Shown: piece after piece, positions 26,001-35,015 of the stretch | Position numbering within the stretch: position 1 is the stretch's first letter | How the letters are laid out: each line of letters begins with the position of its first letter | Assembly (NCBI GenBank): GCA_039191605.1 | Contig: JBCCXL010000027.1 | Coordinates: forward strand, 1-52,663 | Source: JBCCXL01 sp039191605 | GTDB lineage: Bacteria; Acidobacteriota; Thermoanaerobaculia; Multivoradales; JAHZIX01 | DNA: 52,663 nt | Direction of reading: 5' to 3' | The notes under the pieces: model-generated | The model's database searches: none | What the model was told of the DNA's origin: nothing | Seen by the model: only the letters and a program-made list of their open reading frames with translations | Made by a program: the position numbers and the translations under genes

Positions 26001-26879
26001 CAAGAATGCCTGGCGATGTGCGATCAGGGCCTCGAGCACCTCGAGGGCTCCAAGAGCCTCACCACGACGGCCCGCACCCTGGTGATTCGAGGCAAGGCGC
26101 TGGAAGGGCTGGGACGCTGGCCCGAAGCGGTGGCGGCATTGGAGAGTGCCCTCATCGCGGCCCGGCGCAGCGGCTATAGCGAAGGCACCACTCGTGCCCA
26201 GCTCGCCCTCGCCTGCCTCGCCCTCGGCGAGGGGCGGCTGGAGAGCTGCCGGCAGACCCTTCAAAGCACCCTCGGTCTGTGCCGTAACCGGCAGCTAGAG
26301 GCCCTGGAGGGCAGCACCCTGCGCTTCCTCGGCCACGCCGCCCGGGCGGCAGGGGATCTCGACGACGCCGAGCGCTACTACACCGAAGCCCTGAGCGTTG
26401 AGCACCGTCACGGCGGGTGTCGCGGCATCGCCCGCAGCGCCTTCGCCCTCGGCCGGTTGCTCCTCGAGCTCGGTGACCCTTATGGAGCCGAACCCCTGCT
26501 CACCGAGGCCGTAGAGCTCGCCGAGCTGTATCAGCTGGCGCGCCCCAGCGTTCTCTCCAATCTCTACCTCACGGCCCTCGGAAATCCAGTCAAGACCACG
26601 GCGGTAGACGATCTCCAGCGCCTGACCCCCATCGCCAAGGCCGAAGGCTATCTCCTGCTCTGGAGCCTCGGCACCGCGGCGGACGGCTTGCGACAGGCCC
26701 AACGCTGCCTCGATCACTCGACGCCTCATCTCAAGGGGGAGCGGCGCAAGCTCTTCGACGCGCACCAGCCGGTGGCCCGCACCCTGCGCCAGCTAGCCTC
26801 CGAAGATCCGGGAGCAAAGAGGGCCAGCGGCTCCTACCTACGCATCGCTCACCACAGCAGAACCGCCAGCCACGGCTGA
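23094..26879 (+). CDS. Ser/Thr kinase-AAA ATPase-TPR regulator (PknK-like)
   Basis: A 1261-residue cytoplasmic signalling protein in three parts. The protein kinase (about 40-325) has glycine loop GAGGAGTV (50-57), Lys78 (VAVKVL), HRDLKPAN with Asp178, a DLG in place of DFG at 196-198, and SPEQ at 223-226. The STAND/AAA-16 ATPase (about 345-640) has Walker A GEDGAGKT at 376-383 and a VVWFVEDLHLA Walker B. Tetratricopeptide-like repeats occupy about 760-1230. The layout resembles MalT/PknK-type kinases. There is no membrane helix, so it senses inside the cell. The VWFA protein gene lies downstream, with 420 bp between. Confidence 0.92.
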   Translation: MSPSPSRGRSSHSSESDLDSCELRKRPVGSLCLPPEPFRLGPCTLLETLGAGGAGTVYRARLEEEREYGAIGSIVAVKVLDPERIESNTVFQRFLREVSLGTSVHHPAIVRTFESGFEAPEGNEEGYHYLVMELVQGKTLRQLMSDLGNFEVERVRTLALRIADGLDAIHSAGAAHRDLKPANVFVTTEDQIKLMDLGVAYLMQESTRLTREGYFVGTLLYASPEQIHGQPVGPQADLYSLGVVLYEAATGVQPFEAQTTHGIVQRHLRHVPPRAGALNPQLPRWLEEVIARLLEKEPKHRFATAAELREVLREGELSDWWQRRRRLFEHEVPRTLPTLPVERLAPFVGRYRELQTLRTLYRDARGGRGRALLLVGEDGAGKTRLLDELISQIAAEKDPATVLYGSYKLRSPGTAATEPLTTARGFAQGVLHFLLPSSLELASAEQQCGRLEQQLSRYLSALPRLVPGFVDLLAGGEPANEADPESAEAGKLSRASIQAVYAYLASVLAAQQTVVWFVEDLHLASEIDHEVFAALAQQCAESSILLVGTLRPGPDVPPLQTFGDDRYLSTLAVGRLSPRQVQQMFEGVLGSAPSAEELSHQLTERCNGNPYFLLEMIRHLEDQGQLRRNPQSHSLELAKPLQAETVPATIRELLRRRLLHLSTDDRQLLEIAAVQGLSCSPLLLATLDRGESSPRTTDGVEALSKQLRRLERETGLVHEEEGSFHFDHLLLQEMIYGELSLPQRAQLHGDLARAAELLATAAQISPDGETAASIACHYLRAGLPALTLPYLASALDHLAATYQQRTLLELVEGTLAVLGNGAPELHGSPELRCHARIHQSRCLQLQGRWAEAEEAAKDALAAARAADSPRWLALAQLSLGRVRGALEDHRGAYSLLEAAGDSARLAADPALEADAWGAQGLTLAAGGNLDTSNQCFRRQRDLAQQLEDSRIAGSAYTGLARNLLDRGEWQECLAMCDQGLEHLEGSKSLTTTARTLVIRGKALEGLGRWPEAVAALESALIAARRSGYSEGTTRAQLALACLALGEGRLESCRQTLQSTLGLCRNRQLEALEGSTLRFLGHAARAAGDLDDAERYYTEALSVEHRHGGCRGIARSAFALGRLLLELGDPYGAEPLLTEAVELAELYQLARPSVLSNLYLTALGNPVKTTAVDDLQRLTPIAKAEGYLLLWSLGTAADGLRQAQRCLDHSTPHLKGERRKLFDAHQPVARTLRQLASEDPGAKRASGSYLRIAHHSRTASHG

Positions 26880-27301
26880 ACGCCGCTGGGGGAAACGAAG
26901 ACCGCGAAAGGGAAGCGGGAATTCCGCTGCTGGCCCCAAGGCGCCGCGCCCTCGCCTCAGTAGCTCGACCCCAGGCGGCAACCCCAGGCGGCAACCCCAG
27001 ACGGCGCCCCTAGGCGAGGAATCGCACCGGGGGGGAGCGTTGTGGTGGTTGAACAGGCCGCGGGGGTGAGCTGAGGGGACCGGCGGAAAGATCGAGCTGC
27101 GAAACCGGGCTGCGGGACCGGGCTGCGGGACCGGGCTGCCGGACCGGGCTGCGGGACCGAGCTGTAGAGCCGCTCTGCAGGGTCGGTCTATGAGCAAGTA
27201 GCGCCCTGCGGGAAGGATCCCTCCGCGAAGTCGGTTAGAGTCCTGGGGCGAGATCCAACGCCCTCCCAGGACCGGTCTTCCGCTCACTCTCCAACAGGAT
27301 C
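26880..27301. repeat. Two 13-bp tandem repeat arrays in a 422-bp gap
   Basis: No gene is seen in this gap. It carries two short tandem arrays, both with a 13-bp period. The first (26969-27007) has three copies of CCCCAGGCGGCAA-like units. The second (27088-27178) has about seven copies of GGGACCGGGCTGC-like units, the outer ones degenerate. The promoter of the VWFA protein gene must be here or just after. Confidence 0.8.
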
Positions 27302-30300
27302 ATGATGTTCCGACTTCCCCGCCTCTCCTCTGCCCCCTCCAGCCTCCCCTTCGCGCTGCTGCTCCTGATGGCGATGCTCGCCTCGATCGCGGCACCGAGC
27401 AGCGTCGCCGCCCAGGAGGACAACCCCGAAGCCACCGGCGATCCCGCCGCCGAGACCCTCACCGAGGCATTCGGCGAATCCACGGCCGCCTCGGCACCAG
27501 AGGTACCGGAGGTCGCGACAGAAGCGCCAGCAGCAGCGCCAGCGACGGGCACCGCGATTCTCGAAGTCGAAGGGCGGGACGGCAACCTTCCCCCGGCGGA
27601 GGCCATCGAGGTGCTGGTGGACGGCCGGCGGGTGAGCTCCCGACCAACGATGGACCAGCCATGGAATCTCGTGCTGTGGCTGGAGCACAGCCTCGCCAGC
27701 CCCGGGGCGGTGCGCCGAGGAGCGCTGGCCCTGGAAGATCGAGCCGCCGCCCTCACCGCCCTCGGTGAGGTGCGAGTGGTTTCCGCCGACCCCATCCCCC
27801 GCCAGCTCCTGCCCCCCAGCCGTGACGCCGCCGCCCTCGGCGGCGTGCTCAGCAACGCGGCCCTCAGCGCCGGTGCGGAAAATGAGCTGCGGGAGCTGCG
27901 GCAGGGCTACTACCAGCGCCTCGCCTTTCTCCTCGGCCGTCCTCGCAGCGGCGAGACGGACGAATCGGTGCTCGGGGTCGCCACCGAGGCGATCCGCCAG
28001 GAAGAAGCTCTGGTCACCCGTCAACGGGATCACCTCCTCTCCTGGCTCGCCGAGCACGGCGGACCGCGACCGGCGCTGATCCTGGTGGACGATGGCCACG
28101 ATCTCGATCCGCGAGATTTCTACACCCAGCAGCTGCCGGAAGACCTCGCCCGCCGCCTTCGGGCGCGCCTGGACAGCCAGCTCTCCGCCCGCAGCGTGCA
28201 GCTCGGCAGAAGCCTCTCCGCCCTCGGCTGGGTCGTCTTCCCCCTCGCCATCGAGATCTCCGAGCTCGAGGCCCCGGCGGAAGGAGAGCTCGAGCGGGAT
28301 CGCTTCGACGATGCCACCGCCGACGCCACCGCTCCCCGCTCCGGCATCGAAACCTGGGGCTACAGCGTGTCCCTGGACCGCATCCGGCGACGCCTTCAGG
28401 GCGATGACGACACCATCGCCCCCAGCGGCCCGCTGATGCTCAACCCAGAACGAGTGCTGGACCAGCTGGCGGTGGATACCGGCGGCTTCGTCGCCCAGCG
28501 CCCGGCCCAGGTGGATGAGCTCATCGCCAGCCTCGAAGGCCGCCTGAGACTGGAGATCCCCGCCAGCGAGGGACAGCCGGTCAGCGTGCAGGTTCTCGCC
28601 GAGGGCAGCTCCCTGCGCTCCCCCCTGTGGGTCTCCGCGGATCGCCCCGAAGCCCTCGCCGCGGCCCGCGCCCGGCGGCTTCTCGCCGGCAATCCCCTCG
28701 AGGGGAACCTCTCGGTGCTCGCCTCCCTGCGCCCCCTCACCACCGAAGCCCCTACGCCGGCCGATGACAGCGAGAGCAACTCTCAGGCAGAGGACCCGCC
28801 GGTAGACGAGCGCGGCGATGCGCTGCTGGAAGCCCGCATCGATCTCAGTCAGGCGGGCCTTCGGGATGCCCGACAGCAGCCAGGTGGGCTGACGGATGAG
28901 CCAGCGGATGGGCCGCAGGACAAGACCGGCACCGACGGCGTTCTGCGGGGCTCGAGGCGGGGCGACTCCGCCGCCGCGGGAGCCTCCGACCAGCCCCCGC
29001 GGGTGCGCATTACCTGGGCCGCCGCCGGCGAGGGCGAGCGTCCCCTCGGCCTGTTTCACGGCGGTACCCTGATCGCCGAGCGCAGCGATCGCTGGCAGTG
29101 GAGCGAAGAGGTGGAGCTGCCCCCGGGAGCCCGGCGAGTGGCGGTGGTGGTGGAGGACGTAGAGAGCGGCGCCTGGGGAGGCACTCTGGCCGCCGTCGTC
29201 GACGCGGTCCTCGCCAACGACGGAGCCCTCGCCGGCGACGGCGATTCCGGCGCCAGCGGAGAGGGGCTCGACGACCAAACCCTCCGCGCCCTCACCGAAG
29301 CCCAATTCCTGCCTCAGCGCAAGCTGCTGCGGCTGGTGCCACCGGAGGGCGCCGTGCAGCGAGGACGCGTCACCTTCTCTACCCTGATCCCCCGAGCGGA
29401 GGTCGCCCGGGTCGACTTCTTCCTCGACGGTGAAAGGGTCGAGCGGCGCCAGAGCCGTCCCTTCGAGGCGCGCATCAACCTCGGTAGATTCCCCCGCCAG
29501 CGCACCGTCCAGGCCATCGCCTACGACGCCGCCGGGCGCGAGCTGGATCGCGACGAGATTCGAATCAACGAGAGCGGCCGCGGCTTCAAGGTGCGCATCA
29601 CCGAGCCCAAGCCCGGCCGCCACGAGGCCGGCGCCCTGGACGTCGCCGTCGACGTGCAGCTACCACCCCAGGGAGCCCTCGAACGCCTCGAGCTCTATTG
29701 GAACGACCGCCGGGTCGCCACCCTCTACGGCCCGCCCTACCGCTACCGGATCTCCGTTCCCGACACCACCGGCGCCTTCATTCAGGCCATCGGACATCTG
29801 CGAGACGGCCGCTCCACGGAAGATGTCGTCTACCTCAACGAAGAGGACTTCGCGGAGCAGGTGCAGATTCGCCTGGTGGAGCTCTACACCGTGGTCACCG
29901 ACGACGACGGGCGCCCGGTGCAGGGCCTGGAGCAGGAAGCCTTCGAAATTTCCGAGGAAGGCGACGAACAGGAGATCGTCGACTTCGAGAACGCCGGCGA
30001 CCTGCCCATCACCCTCGGCCTCACGGTGGACTCCTCCGCCAGCATGTTCGTCAAGCTGCCGGCGGTGCAGCAGGCGGCGGGAGACTTCGTTCGCGGCTTC
30101 CTCTCCGGCCGCGACCGCGCCTTCCTGGTGGATTTCGACACCGAGCCTCGGCTGATTCGCGATCTCACCAGCGACCTGCGGCGAATCAACGACGGCATCG
30201 AAAGCCTGCGCGCCGGCGGCGACACCCATCTCTGGGAATCCATCGTCTTCTCCCTGCTGGAGCTTCAGGCGGTGGGCGGCAAGAAGGCGCTGGTGGTGTT

Positions 30301-30682
30301 CTCCGACGGCGCCCAAGAAGAGGAGGCCCTGAGCTTCGACGCCTGCTACCGCTATGCCCAGCGGGTGGGGGTACCGGTCTACCTCATCGTCCTCCACCCG
30401 GGCATCGCCCGGGGCGACGATCTCTCCTCCTCCACCCGCTCCTTCACCCGCAAGCTCGAGCGCCTGACCTCCAGCACCGGCGGCGACGTCTTCTACATCG
30501 CCAACACCGATCCGCTGCCGGAGATTTATCAGGCGATCACCAGCGAGCTGCGCAGCCAATACTTGATCACCTACTACGCTCCGGCCCGGGGCGACGACGA
30601 GTGGCGCGAGGTAGAGGTCGATCTTCCGGACTACCGAGACTACGAGGCGCGCACCATCGAGGGCTACTTCCCTCGCTGGTAG
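27302..30682 (+). CDS. Secreted VWFA-related domain protein
   Basis: An 1126-residue exported protein. The signal peptide ends near SSVAAQ. A degenerate N-terminal VWFA-like region (about residues 80-460) is followed by a linker and Ig-like or beta-rich segments (about 560-840). The C-terminal VWFA domain (about 885-1126) has an intact metal site, DSSASM, then TDDDGRPVQGLEQEAFEISEEG before it and SLLELQAVGGKKALVVFSDGAQ after it. Such 'VWFA-related' proteins are abundant in Acidobacteriota; they bind partners or matrix through a Mg ion at the MIDAS site. The function is unknown. It is unlikely to be an enzyme. Two adjacent ATGs open it. Confidence 0.88.
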   Translation: MMFRLPRLSSAPSSLPFALLLLMAMLASIAAPSSVAAQEDNPEATGDPAAETLTEAFGESTAASAPEVPEVATEAPAAAPATGTAILEVEGRDGNLPPAEAIEVLVDGRRVSSRPTMDQPWNLVLWLEHSLASPGAVRRGALALEDRAAALTALGEVRVVSADPIPRQLLPPSRDAAALGGVLSNAALSAGAENELRELRQGYYQRLAFLLGRPRSGETDESVLGVATEAIRQEEALVTRQRDHLLSWLAEHGGPRPALILVDDGHDLDPRDFYTQQLPEDLARRLRARLDSQLSARSVQLGRSLSALGWVVFPLAIEISELEAPAEGELERDRFDDATADATAPRSGIETWGYSVSLDRIRRRLQGDDDTIAPSGPLMLNPERVLDQLAVDTGGFVAQRPAQVDELIASLEGRLRLEIPASEGQPVSVQVLAEGSSLRSPLWVSADRPEALAAARARRLLAGNPLEGNLSVLASLRPLTTEAPTPADDSESNSQAEDPPVDERGDALLEARIDLSQAGLRDARQQPGGLTDEPADGPQDKTGTDGVLRGSRRGDSAAAGASDQPPRVRITWAAAGEGERPLGLFHGGTLIAERSDRWQWSEEVELPPGARRVAVVVEDVESGAWGGTLAAVVDAVLANDGALAGDGDSGASGEGLDDQTLRALTEAQFLPQRKLLRLVPPEGAVQRGRVTFSTLIPRAEVARVDFFLDGERVERRQSRPFEARINLGRFPRQRTVQAIAYDAAGRELDRDEIRINESGRGFKVRITEPKPGRHEAGALDVAVDVQLPPQGALERLELYWNDRRVATLYGPPYRYRISVPDTTGAFIQAIGHLRDGRSTEDVVYLNEEDFAEQVQIRLVELYTVVTDDDGRPVQGLEQEAFEISEEGDEQEIVDFENAGDLPITLGLTVDSSASMFVKLPAVQQAAGDFVRGFLSGRDRAFLVDFDTEPRLIRDLTSDLRRINDGIESLRAGGDTHLWESIVFSLLELQAVGGKKALVVFSDGAQEEEALSFDACYRYAQRVGVPVYLIVLHPGIARGDDLSSSTRSFTRKLERLTSSTGGDVFYIANTDPLPEIYQAITSELRSQYLITYYAPARGDDEWREVEVDLPDYRDYEARTIEGYFPRW

Positions 30683-31024
30683 CGCCTTGGACCAGATCCG
30701 GAGGCGGTTTAGTCCGAAAGGTTTCAAAAGTGATCCCTCGTCGGGGATATCCAGCGGGAACGAGGCTCCTCAGCCTTCGATGCCGAGGGAGATGCCCCGG
30801 CGGAAGGTTAGAAGGTAAAGAGAAGAAGGGCAGAGCCCTCTCTGCTGCTCCTAGTCCGTGCCTATCCTTCGCGGCTCCCAGCCCTCAACCTACTACGTCG
30901 CCGAACCCAAAGAGCCGGGCAACAAAGACGGCGAGCCAAAACACAACAGCGGGCGACACCCGAAGGTGAACGCCCGCTGCTAGCGGAGAATCCTAGCGGA
31001 TCCCCCGAGACTCAGATCGGCTTC
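30683..31024. other. Intergenic region between convergent genes
   Basis: 342 bases between the VWFA protein gene and the M43 protease gene. Apart from the terminator at 30947-30979 I see no gene, repeat or regulatory site. Confidence 0.5.
30947..30979 (-). terminator. Rho-independent terminator of the M43 protease gene
   Basis: A 9-bp perfect stem (CAGCGGGCG at 30947-30955 with CGCCCGCTG at 30971-30979) and a 15-base loop. On the minus strand it is followed by TTGTGTTTTGG. It lies 46 bases after the protease stop codon. Confidence 0.75.
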
Positions 31025-32704
31025 TTACTTACCGATGTAGAGGCTCTCGCGGCTCTCGTAGCCGTCGAAGTAGATGGTGCCGGCGGTGTTGGCATCCACG
31101 CCGCCGACGACGCCGAAGCGTACGAAGTTGGCCTGACGCTCACCGTTGGCGAGGGTGACCTCGTCGAAGGGCACGTTGTTGATCCACAGGCGCAGGTAGC
31201 CGTCGCTGGCCGCCGCCGTGGAGGCCCGCTTCCAGTCGAGCTCGATCAGATTCCAGTCGTCGTCCAGCTGAACCCAGGCGGGCTTCGCCCAGGTGCCGTC
31301 CGCCGGGTTGCGATGGGCCTTCGCCCGCAGCCAGTAGTCGCTGCCGTCGTAGCGCAAGGTCAGAGTCATGAGCCGGTAGGTGTCCGGATCGTTGGAGAAC
31401 AGGGTCATGATCTTGAAGCGCTTGTTGGCGTCGGTGGTGAAGCTGTTGGGATCGAGGTAGAAGCGCGCGCGGTAGCGATCCTCGCCCTGGGCCAGATTGT
31501 CCGTCACGTACAGACGGTTCAGGTCATTGATGGTCGCCCCCATGGAGTAGTCGCCCTCCTGGGAAGCCGCCATGGTCGCAGCGAGATCGCCGCCGTCGGT
31601 GAGCTCCTCATCCCAGGCGGCGAGGTCGCCGTCCTCCCAGCCGTCGAGGAAGATCTGGTCCGGCTCGATGGGGCTGTACACGGAGGGGCGATAGTTCTGC
31701 ATGGTGCAGCGCATGCGACGCATCTGCTCCTCGGTGAACTTGTTCATGCAGGCGTCATCGCTGTAGTCCATGTAGTTGTCGATGGGATCCACCGAACCAC
31801 AGCTGTTGGACGGAGCGGCGCAGCCGAAGTAGGGGTTGGACTCGGCGTTGGTGTCGCAGATCAAATCACCGGTGGCGTTACAGGCGGCGGTGCCGCAGCC
31901 ACTCTGGAAGGTGTGGTAAAGGCCGAAGTAATGACCGACCTCATGGGTGCCGGTGCGGCCCAGGTTGAAGGGGGAGAGGGGCGCGTTGCGGCCGAAGGTC
32001 TCGGTGAGCACCACCACTCGATCCGCGGCGGTACCGGCGATGCCGTTCTGCGGGAAGCCCGGGACGTAACCCAGCGCACCGCTGGCCTGGTTGACGTAGA
32101 GGTTCATGTAGCGGTTGGTATCCCAGCTCAGGGTGTTCCAATAGGAGCCGCCGTCGTTGTACCAGGTGGTGTTGTCGGAACGAGTGATGCCGTCGCTGAA
32201 GGCGCCGCCGGCGTCCTCGTCGGCAAGCACGAAGTGCACGCCGGTGTAGGTTCCGGGAGCACCGTTGCTGCCGGCGATGGCCTGGAAGTCCTCGTTGAGG
32301 ATGTCGATCTGGCTGTAGATCCGATCGTCCGGAACCTCACCGGTGGTGCCGTTGCTGGCGCGCAGAATGTGCACCACCACGGGAACCTGGTAGGTCAGGC
32401 CCGGATCGTAGACGGCGTCAGGGTTGGTCGACCCGGCGGAGCAATCGCTGGGATCGGAACCGAAGACCGGGTCCACCAGCTGCTGCGACGGCTGCGGCGC
32501 CTGGCAGCGCATGCCGTGGTCGCGGAAATAATCCGACTGGACGTAGGCTTCGAGGCTATCGAAAACCTGGCCATTGACGATATAAGGCTGCACGCTATCA
32601 GCCGCATCATGTTGGTGCTCATGCTGGTGCTGGTGCGTATGTTGAGCCACAGCGGGAAGAGCCAGCAGCATCAGGGCCGCGAGCATCACGAGGGATCGCT
32701 TCAT
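31025..32704 (-). CDS. Secreted M43 zinc metalloprotease with C-terminal module
   Basis: A 559-residue exported protease. The signal peptide ends at about residue 20. Residues 21-33 are a striking His-rich stretch (QHTHQHQHEHQHD). The catalytic domain (about 105-340) has HEVGHYFGLYH with zinc ligands His254, His258 and His264, Glu255 as base, and Met312 of the Met-turn (NYMDY). This is the M43 (pappalysin/cytophagalysin) pattern. Several Cys pairs would form disulfides. Residues from about 352 form a separate beta-rich module shared with the sugar dehydrogenase at 37126-38919. AAGGAG lies 8 bases before the ATG. The substrate is unknown. Confidence 0.93.
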   Translation of the reverse strand: MKRSLVMLAALMLLALPAVAQHTHQHQHEHQHDAADSVQPYIVNGQVFDSLEAYVQSDYFRDHGMRCQAPQPSQQLVDPVFGSDPSDCSAGSTNPDAVYDPGLTYQVPVVVHILRASNGTTGEVPDDRIYSQIDILNEDFQAIAGSNGAPGTYTGVHFVLADEDAGGAFSDGITRSDNTTWYNDGGSYWNTLSWDTNRYMNLYVNQASGALGYVPGFPQNGIAGTAADRVVVLTETFGRNAPLSPFNLGRTGTHEVGHYFGLYHTFQSGCGTAACNATGDLICDTNAESNPYFGCAAPSNSCGSVDPIDNYMDYSDDACMNKFTEEQMRRMRCTMQNYRPSVYSPIEPDQIFLDGWEDGDLAAWDEELTDGGDLAATMAASQEGDYSMGATINDLNRLYVTDNLAQGEDRYRARFYLDPNSFTTDANKRFKIMTLFSNDPDTYRLMTLTLRYDGSDYWLRAKAHRNPADGTWAKPAWVQLDDDWNLIELDWKRASTAAASDGYLRLWINNVPFDEVTLANGERQANFVRFGVVGGVDANTAGTIYFDGYESRESLYIGK

Positions 32705-33093
32705 GGGTTGACTCCTTGCAGAGATTCCATACGAGTGGGGGCGTCCGAAGGGGGTTGCTAATTTAGCATATTCATAACCGTCCCTCTGGACGACGGCCTA
32801 CTACCGTGGTCGGCGGGAAGGTCGGACACCGAAGGTCTTGGGCTGAGGCCGAGAGGAAAGCTCCGAATCACGCGATGAACCGGAGCAGGCTCGGCCTCGA
32901 AGTCATGAGATCTAGCTCGGGATGGGTCTCGGTGGAGCCATCCCGCAGCTGCGATCGGTAGATGATGCTCGCGAGTCTATACCCGAAGTCACCATCACTT
33001 CGAGCCTCAAAGGTGATCTTCCTCGTGGATCAGCCTGAAAAAGCGGCCAAAATCATGTCAATTCGGCAAGATCAGCCCTCGAGGAAGACTCTC
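32705..33093. other. Intergenic region between M43 protease and pyrE
   Basis: 389 bases with no gene I can support; it must contain the protease promoter (minus strand). No repeat or hairpin of note was seen. Confidence 0.4.
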
Positions 33094-33780
33094 CTACCCG
33101 CTTCGGTAGGACAATCCGCGACGCTCGTGCCAGGCTTCAGGGTTGCGGAAATATTCGCTTACCGCCTCCGCTGCCGCGGCCTCGAGACGCTCGCTGGCTA
33201 CCGCCGCCGCCAGCGCCGATTCCCGATCCGTCAGGGCGTGCAGCCGCACCTGCTGCGAAGCCAGCGCCGCACCGCCCCCCTGAACGCGGTCGAAGAGCAC
33301 CAGGGCGTCCGTCACCGTGGCCCCGGCGGCCCGCAGAGCGGCGATGAAGCTGTCTTTGGATCCACCGTCGGTGATCAAGTCCTCCACCAGGAGCACCCGA
33401 GAGCCGCTGCGCAGCGAGCCCTCCACCTGAGTGGCGATGCCGTGCCCCTTGGGCTTCTTGCGCACGTAGAGCATCGAGCGATCCAGCGCCTGGGCGATAT
33501 AGGCGGCGTAGGGAATACCCGCCGTTTCGCCTCCCGCCACGGCGTCGAAGCGCAGCGCTCGGCGCACGCAGAGAACCCGCGCCACCGCCGCCGCCAGGCC
33601 CATGAAAGCAGGATCCGAAATCACCTGGCGACAGTTGACGTAGATGGGCGAGTAATTCCCCGAAGCCAGCTGAAAGGGCTCTTCCAAGCGCACCTTGATC
33701 GCTTCGGCCTCCCACAGCATCAGCGCGAGAGAGCTTCGCAGGGGCTCCAGAACGGGATCCAGTCGTCGAGTATCAGTCAC
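33094..33780 (-). CDS. pyrE: Orotate phosphoribosyltransferase
   Basis: A 228-residue enzyme of pyrimidine synthesis that joins orotate to PRPP to make OMP. The PRPP-binding loop VLLVEDLITDGGSK is at residues 129-142. FQLASGNYSPIYVNCRQV near residue 37, FDAVAGGETAGIPYAA near 80 and YVRKKPKGHG near 105 also match the family. I chose GTG 33780 because GGAGG lies 8 bases upstream; an ATG at 33849 would add 23 residues without family similarity. No other pyr gene is in the window, so it is a lone gene. It is divergent from the ApaH-like gene. Confidence 0.93.
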   Translation of the reverse strand: MTDTRRLDPVLEPLRSSLALMLWEAEAIKVRLEEPFQLASGNYSPIYVNCRQVISDPAFMGLAAAVARVLCVRRALRFDAVAGGETAGIPYAAYIAQALDRSMLYVRKKPKGHGIATQVEGSLRSGSRVLLVEDLITDGGSKDSFIAALRAAGATVTDALVLFDRVQGGGAALASQQVRLHALTDRESALAAAVASERLEAAAAEAVSEYFRNPEAWHERRGLSYRSG

Positions 33781-34014
33781 CGAGCCATCCTCCACAGAGG
33801 GTCCAGGGCAGAAATCCACCGGTTGAGGTTTCGCCCTGCTTCGTAACATGAACCCGCGGGCAGCAGCAAGCCGGCGGGGCGTCTAGGGCTTGGTAGCGAA
33901 GCGTTGAAACGCAGCTTTGTAGAGCGACTGCACTACACCCACAACGATCCACACCTCACGTTCCGCCTTCTTCGTTCCGCTCAGCAGGCCCGGCGCCTGG
34001 TAGATTCCCCAGCT

Positions 34015-34842
34015 ATGGGAGCCTCCTCCGCGATCTACGTCATCGGCGACGTCCACGGCTGCTACGACGCCCTCGAAGGGTTGTGGAATACCCTCCCCTT
34101 TGACTCCAAGCACGATCATCTCTGGCTCACCGGTGACCTGGTCAACCGAGGCCCCAAGTCCCTCGAGGTTCTGCGCTGGGCCCGGGAGCGGGAGAGAGAG
34201 CTGGGAGAGCGCTTCGTCTCGGTCCTCGGCAACCATGACCTCCATCTGCTGGCGGTGGCCGAGGGAATCGAGGAGCGCAAGGGGGCCGATACCTTCGAGC
34301 AGCTGCTCGAGGCACCCGATCGGCAGCCCCTCCTGCACTGGCTCGAGGCACGCCCCCTCGCCCATCGCCACCGGGACTTTCTTCTAGTGCACGCCGGCGC
34401 CCATCCCAGCTGGGGCCCTGGACGTACCCTCTCCCGCGGACGCAAGCTGCGGCGGATGCTCGATCACCGCAAGCAGAGGCGAGGGCTCCTGAGCCGCAAC
34501 CTCCCCCCCGAAGAGCTCAGCCCGAAGCTGCGGCGACGGCGATGGGAGCTGGAAGTTCTGACCAGAATGCGCTGCGTCGATGAGGCCGCCCAGCCCGTCG
34601 CCTTCAGCGGCCCTCCGGAACAGGCCCCCCGGGGAGCCCAGGCTTGGTTCGACGTTCCGCACCGCCGCACCGCCGATCGAGTCACCGTCGTCTTTGGCCA
34701 TTGGGCAGCCCTCGGCCTGCGGCTGATGGAAGATGTCCTCGCCCTCGATAGCGGCGCCGCCTGGGGCGGACGGCTCTCCGCCCTTCGCCTCGAAGATCGC
34801 CAGCTCTTTCAGGTCGAGGCCCTCGAGACTCGCCGCGAATAG
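34015..34842 (+). CDS. ApaH-like bis(5'-nucleosyl)-tetraphosphatase (metallophosphatase)
   Basis: A 275-residue metallophosphoesterase. The metal motifs are in order: GDVHGCYDAL (residues 11-20), GDLVNRGPKS (40-49), GNHD (72-75), VHAGAHPSW and VVFGHWA near residue 225. Spacing and the HAG-x-HPSW block match symmetric diadenosine tetraphosphatase (ApaH), which cleaves Ap4A to 2 ADP. The second half is Arg-rich (RRKLRRMLDHRKQRRG). I start at ATG 34015, where family similarity begins; the frame is open 37 codons further upstream. Other diphosphatase substrates are possible. Confidence 0.88.
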   Translation: MGASSAIYVIGDVHGCYDALEGLWNTLPFDSKHDHLWLTGDLVNRGPKSLEVLRWARERERELGERFVSVLGNHDLHLLAVAEGIEERKGADTFEQLLEAPDRQPLLHWLEARPLAHRHRDFLLVHAGAHPSWGPGRTLSRGRKLRRMLDHRKQRRGLLSRNLPPEELSPKLRRRRWELEVLTRMRCVDEAAQPVAFSGPPEQAPRGAQAWFDVPHRRTADRVTVVFGHWAALGLRLMEDVLALDSGAAWGGRLSALRLEDRQLFQVEALETRRE

Positions 34843-34905
34843 GCCCTCGTTTCCCCCCATCCACCTCACCCCGGAGCCCTCCGATGACCGACCCCCAGCC
34901 AAGGG

Positions 34906-34995
34906 GTCACTTCCCTGGCAACCCTCACCGTACTTCCTATCATCGGGCTTCCGGCACCTCCCGCAGCACGGCCCCGGGTCAGGTCCCTGGCACCT
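34906..34995. repeat. Two copies of the dispersed AAGGTCCCTGGCACC repeat
   Basis: Two copies in the short gap before the serine hydrolase gene: a variant (TCACTTCCCTGGCAACC) near 34908 and a good copy (AGGTCCCTGGCACC, 34981-34994). They fall inside an open upstream extension of the gene. Confidence 0.75.
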
Positions 34996-35015
34996 CCCGC
35001 AATGAGAGCGAGTCT

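Noticed and set aside
27284..29623. 779-codon minus-strand frame opposite the VWFA protein
   Set aside because: It mirrors the supported plus-strand gene with signal peptide and VWFA domain; no domain recognised.
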